This document shows positions 61,955 to 64,000 of a stretch of 64,000 bases of DNA, in pieces (within the stretch, counting starts at the first letter, position 1; every line of letters begins with the position of its first letter). The translations under genes and the position numbers were made by a program. Source of the DNA: Sedimenticola thiotaurini. Its GTDB lineage: Bacteria > Pseudomonadota > Gammaproteobacteria > Chromatiales > Chromatiaceae. The notes beneath the pieces were generated by a model. That model saw only the letters and a list, made by a program, of their open reading frames with translations. It ran no database searches and had not been told where the DNA came from. Where the stretch lies: positions 434,001 through 498,000 of the forward strand of contig VMRY01000003.1 of assembly GCA_007713595.1 (NCBI GenBank), written 5' to 3'.

Positions 61955-63481
61955 CTAGTTAGGGAGCTGGTTTTGCCGGTCCAGGCTTCGGTAGCTGATG
62001 GCTTCTCCAATGTGGGTTGAGAGAATGGCCTCGGAGGCCTCCATATCGGCAATCGTGCGGGCCAGTCGTAAGATACGGTGGTAGGCGCGTGCGGAAAGGC
62101 TAAGCTGATCCATGGCACGTTCGATCAGGCTGCGCGACTGGGGCGTGAGGAGACAGCTCTGCTCCAAAAGGCGTCCGGTGAGCTGGCTGTTTGGGCAGCC
62201 ATTGCGTGACAGTTGTAACTGCCGGCTCCGCTCGACCCGCTGGCGCACCTGCTGACTCCCCTCGCTTTTGTTTGCTGGGCGGCTGAGTGCCTGTGTGGGG
62301 AGGCGGGGTACTTCGATGGTCATATCGATACGGTCCAGCAGCGGCCCGGAAATACGCCCCCGGTAGCGAGCAACCTGGTCGCCGGTGCAACGACAGTTTC
62401 GCCCGCTGGTATCACCGAGATGACCGCAGGGGCAGGGGTTCATGGCCGCGATCAGCTGAAAGCGTGCAGGAAACAGCTCCTGGCGGGCGGCGCGGGAAAT
62501 GGTGACCTGACCGCTCTCCAGCGGTTCACGCAGGACCTCCAGTACCTTGCGATCAAATTCCGGCAGCTCATCCAGAAACAGCACGCCGTTATGGGCCAGT
62601 GAGATCTCACCGGGTCGCGGGTTACTGCCACCTCCCACCAAGGCGACGCCAGAGGCGGTATGGTGGGGGGCGCGAAACGGTCGTTGTTGCCAGTCGGCAG
62701 TAGAGAATCCCAGATTGCTAATGGAGCGAATGGCGGCTGCTTCCAGTGACTCCTGTTCTGTCATGGAGGGGAGAATGCCTGGCAGGCGACTGGCCAGCAT
62801 CGACTTGCCCGTTCCAGGCGGTCCTATCATCAGCAGACTGTGATTCCCTGCCGCCGCAATCTCCAGGGCACGCTTGGCCCGTTCCTGCCCCATTACATCA
62901 GCGAGGTCAGGGTGGGTTTGCCGTGCGGTTGTCTCTGGAGTGCCGGTGAAGGGGGGGATTCCCTCTTCGCGGATCAGGTGTCGGCATACAGCCAGTAGAT
63001 GGTTTGCCGGGTGGATCGGGATGTCGTTCACCAGGGCGGCCTCTGCAGCACACTCTTCTGGCAGAATCACTCCTCGGCCGGCTTCGCGTGCGGCCAGCGC
63101 CACTGGAAGTACGCCTTTTACCGGGCGCAGTGCCCCGGACAGTGCCAGCTCCCCAATAAATTCGTGGCAGTTGAGGGCCTGGGCTGGAATCTGTCCTGAG
63201 GCCGCCAGGATGCCCAGGGCGATGGGGAGGTCAAAGCGTCCGCCCTCTTTAGGGAGATCAGCGGGTGCGAGATTAATCGTGATGCGGCGTGCCGGAAATT
63301 CGAATCCTGAGTTAATCAGTGCGCCCCGGACCCGGTCTTTGCTTTCTCGTACCGCCATCTCAGGCAGACCAACGATGGAGAGGGCCGGGAGGCCATTCGC
63401 CAGATGAACCTCAATGGTGACGAGGGGGGCGTTGATGCCGCTACGGGCACGGCTGTAAAGTGTTGCGAGAGACATGCTCAC
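61955..63481 (-). CDS. YifB/ComM family Mg-chelatase-like AAA+ ATPase
   Basis: This 508-residue protein has an N-terminal Lon-protease-like domain (ALGILAASGQIPAQAL region), a central AAA+ domain (GPPGTGKSMLASRL, NGVLFLDELPEF) and the C-terminal Mg-chelatase domain. ComM homologues help branch migration of incoming DNA in natural transformation. It is next to ubiK, a common pairing in gammaproteobacteria. Confidence 0.92.
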   Translation of the reverse strand: MSMSLATLYSRARSGINAPLVTIEVHLANGLPALSIVGLPEMAVRESKDRVRGALINSGFEFPARRITINLAPADLPKEGGRFDLPIALGILAASGQIPAQALNCHEFIGELALSGALRPVKGVLPVALAAREAGRGVILPEECAAEAALVNDIPIHPANHLLAVCRHLIREEGIPPFTGTPETTARQTHPDLADVMGQERAKRALEIAAAGNHSLLMIGPPGTGKSMLASRLPGILPSMTEQESLEAAAIRSISNLGFSTADWQQRPFRAPHHTASGVALVGGGSNPRPGEISLAHNGVLFLDELPEFDRKVLEVLREPLESGQVTISRAARQELFPARFQLIAAMNPCPCGHLGDTSGRNCRCTGDQVARYRGRISGPLLDRIDMTIEVPRLPTQALSRPANKSEGSQQVRQRVERSRQLQLSRNGCPNSQLTGRLLEQSCLLTPQSRSLIERAMDQLSLSARAYHRILRLARTIADMEASEAILSTHIGEAISYRSLDRQNQLPN

Positions 63482-63526
63482 CTTCCATGGTGTGTGTCTG
63501 GCCCATCATCAATGATCGGCTATCTA

Positions 63527-63550
63527 TTAGGGCCTGTTAACAGGCCCTAA
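63527..63550. terminator. Perfect 24-bp palindrome between ubiK and yifB
   Basis: TTAGGGCCTGTT is followed at once by its own complement. It starts 8 bases after the ubiK stop (minus strand), so it may end that transcript, although no T-run follows. A protein-binding site is the alternative. Confidence 0.5.
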
Positions 63551-63558
63551 CTGGGATT

Positions 63559-63813
63559 TCAGTCGTTCTGGTCGATCTTCTTTTCCAGTTCGGCAATCTG
63601 TCGTTCCACTGCCTCCAGTTTCTCACGCGTTCGGAGTAGAACAGCGCGCTGTATCTCAAACTCTTCCCGGGTCACCAGCTCCATGTGACTCAGGCCAGCC
63701 TCAAGGGCTGAGCGGAGATTTTTCTGCAGGTCTTCCTGCAACAGTTGAAGGCCGACCGGAACGCTACCGGCCACACGTTTGGCGAGATCGTCTAGAAGTT
63801 TGGAATCAATCAT
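63559..63813 (-). CDS. ubiK: Ubiquinone biosynthesis accessory factor UbiK
   Basis: This 84-residue protein (BMFP family) has an amphipathic N-terminal helix (LAKRVAGSVPVGLQLLQEDL) and a C-terminal coiled coil (AVLLRTREKLEAVERQIAEL). It pairs with UbiJ to help the UbiE-UbiI enzymes make ubiquinone under air. Confidence 0.92.
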   Translation of the reverse strand: MIDSKLLDDLAKRVAGSVPVGLQLLQEDLQKNLRSALEAGLSHMELVTREEFEIQRAVLLRTREKLEAVERQIAELEKKIDQND

Positions 63814-63892
63814 GCGCGCAAGATAACGGTGCCGGGGCTCCTTGTCCAGTCCTGCACAGAGTAATTCCCATAGGATTAGACTGGTATTTAAC

Positions 63893-63907
63893 GCACTAAT
63901 ATGGTGC
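63893..63907. promoter_or_regulatory. Candidate NtrC binding site 1
   Basis: GCACTAATATGGTGC fits the NtrC dyad GCAC-N7-GTGC. With the second site 14 bases further on, it suggests a nitrogen-regulated gene starting to the right of the window; glnK-amtB is the usual neighbour of ubiK-yifB in pseudomonads. Confidence 0.65.
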
Positions 63908-63921
63908 GACTCAAGTGTGAA

Positions 63922-63936
63922 GCATTCAAATGGTGC
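63922..63936. promoter_or_regulatory. Candidate NtrC binding site 2
   Basis: GCATTCAAATGGTGC keeps one full half-site (GGTGC) and a partial left half. It lies 29 bases centre to centre from site 1. No -24/-12 element was found in the last 60 bases, so the promoter would be just beyond the end. Confidence 0.5.
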
Positions 63937-64000
63937 GCCTATTCTGGTGCAAGCGCTGATACAAATAATCTAACCCATTGAATTTTAATTATTAAATAGT

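Noticed and set aside
1-64000. tRNA, rRNA, CRISPR arrays, prophage or att sites
   Set aside because: I looked for these and saw no convincing clover-leaf, rRNA block, spaced repeat array or phage gene set; short tRNA-like folds could be missed without a covariance search.

Overview
The window reads as a chromosomal segment of a sulfur-oxidising gammaproteobacterium. The main evidence is aprBA together with qmoAB-hdrCB, which form the reverse-running APS reductase branch of sulfite oxidation. The housekeeping genes (ntrX, trkAH, glcDEF, serB, ycgL, pilU, rlmJ, yheS-type ABC-F, yifB, ubiK) are also gammaproteobacterial in type. The Sedimenticola/Thiodiazotropha-like Chromatiales relatives come to mind, but that placement is inference. 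I see no rRNA, tRNA or CRISPR array.

Layout. 0-8 kb (+): the 3' end of ntrX, trkA, trkH, then a glycolate oxidase operon glcDEF. 7.9-10.5 kb (-): a small regulatory block. It holds a sigma54-activating response regulator, then a near-consensus sigma54 promoter with tandem upstream repeats, then an ECF sigma factor and a stand-alone receiver protein. 10.6-12 kb (-): two small membrane proteins and a repeat-containing hypothetical protein. 12.4-16.1 kb (+): aprBA, a terminator and a YkgJ-type cysteine-rich protein.

16-32 kb is an AT-richer accessory stretch. It has two PEP-CTERM genes, each with its own candidate sigma54 promoter, and a third PEP-CTERM-like gene broken by an IS30 element. It also has two decayed 3' copies of the YkgJ gene, a two-domain c-di-GMP enzyme behind a 30-codon leader ORF, and a marR-emrA-emrB drug-efflux operon with a perfect palindromic operator over a consensus sigma70 promoter. 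Single genes follow: lipoprotein, bacteriohemerythrin, OsmC, PLDc_N protein, MtgA and DUF1330.

32.5-37.6 kb (-): qmoA-qmoB-hdrC-hdrB, in which soluble HdrCB takes the place of membrane QmoC. Electrons from sulfite oxidation by AprBA would pass through this complex. 38-43 kb: a PilZ-like protein, a retropepsin-like membrane protease, an HU protein with a lysine/alanine-rich tail and a gamma-glutamyltransferase.

43.3-48.4 kb: the most unusual gene, a 1697-residue protein. It combines two cyclic-nucleotide-binding folds, a rhodanese domain, about 900 residues of coiled coil, one membrane span and a periplasmic FGE-sulfatase fold. It lies behind a perfect 23-bp palindrome and a candidate sigma54 promoter. 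49-52.8 kb: a CbrX-like/CbrA-like pair (symporter-fused sensor kinase) without a neighbouring CbrB. 52.9-63.8 kb: mostly housekeeping genes. The right edge carries two NtrC-type sites, which suggests that a nitrogen-regulated gene such as glnK begins just outside.

A theme across the window is sigma54/Ntr-type control: NtrX, an NtrC-family activator, four candidate -24/-12 promoters and NtrC sites. All domain calls are from reading the translations; no database search was run.
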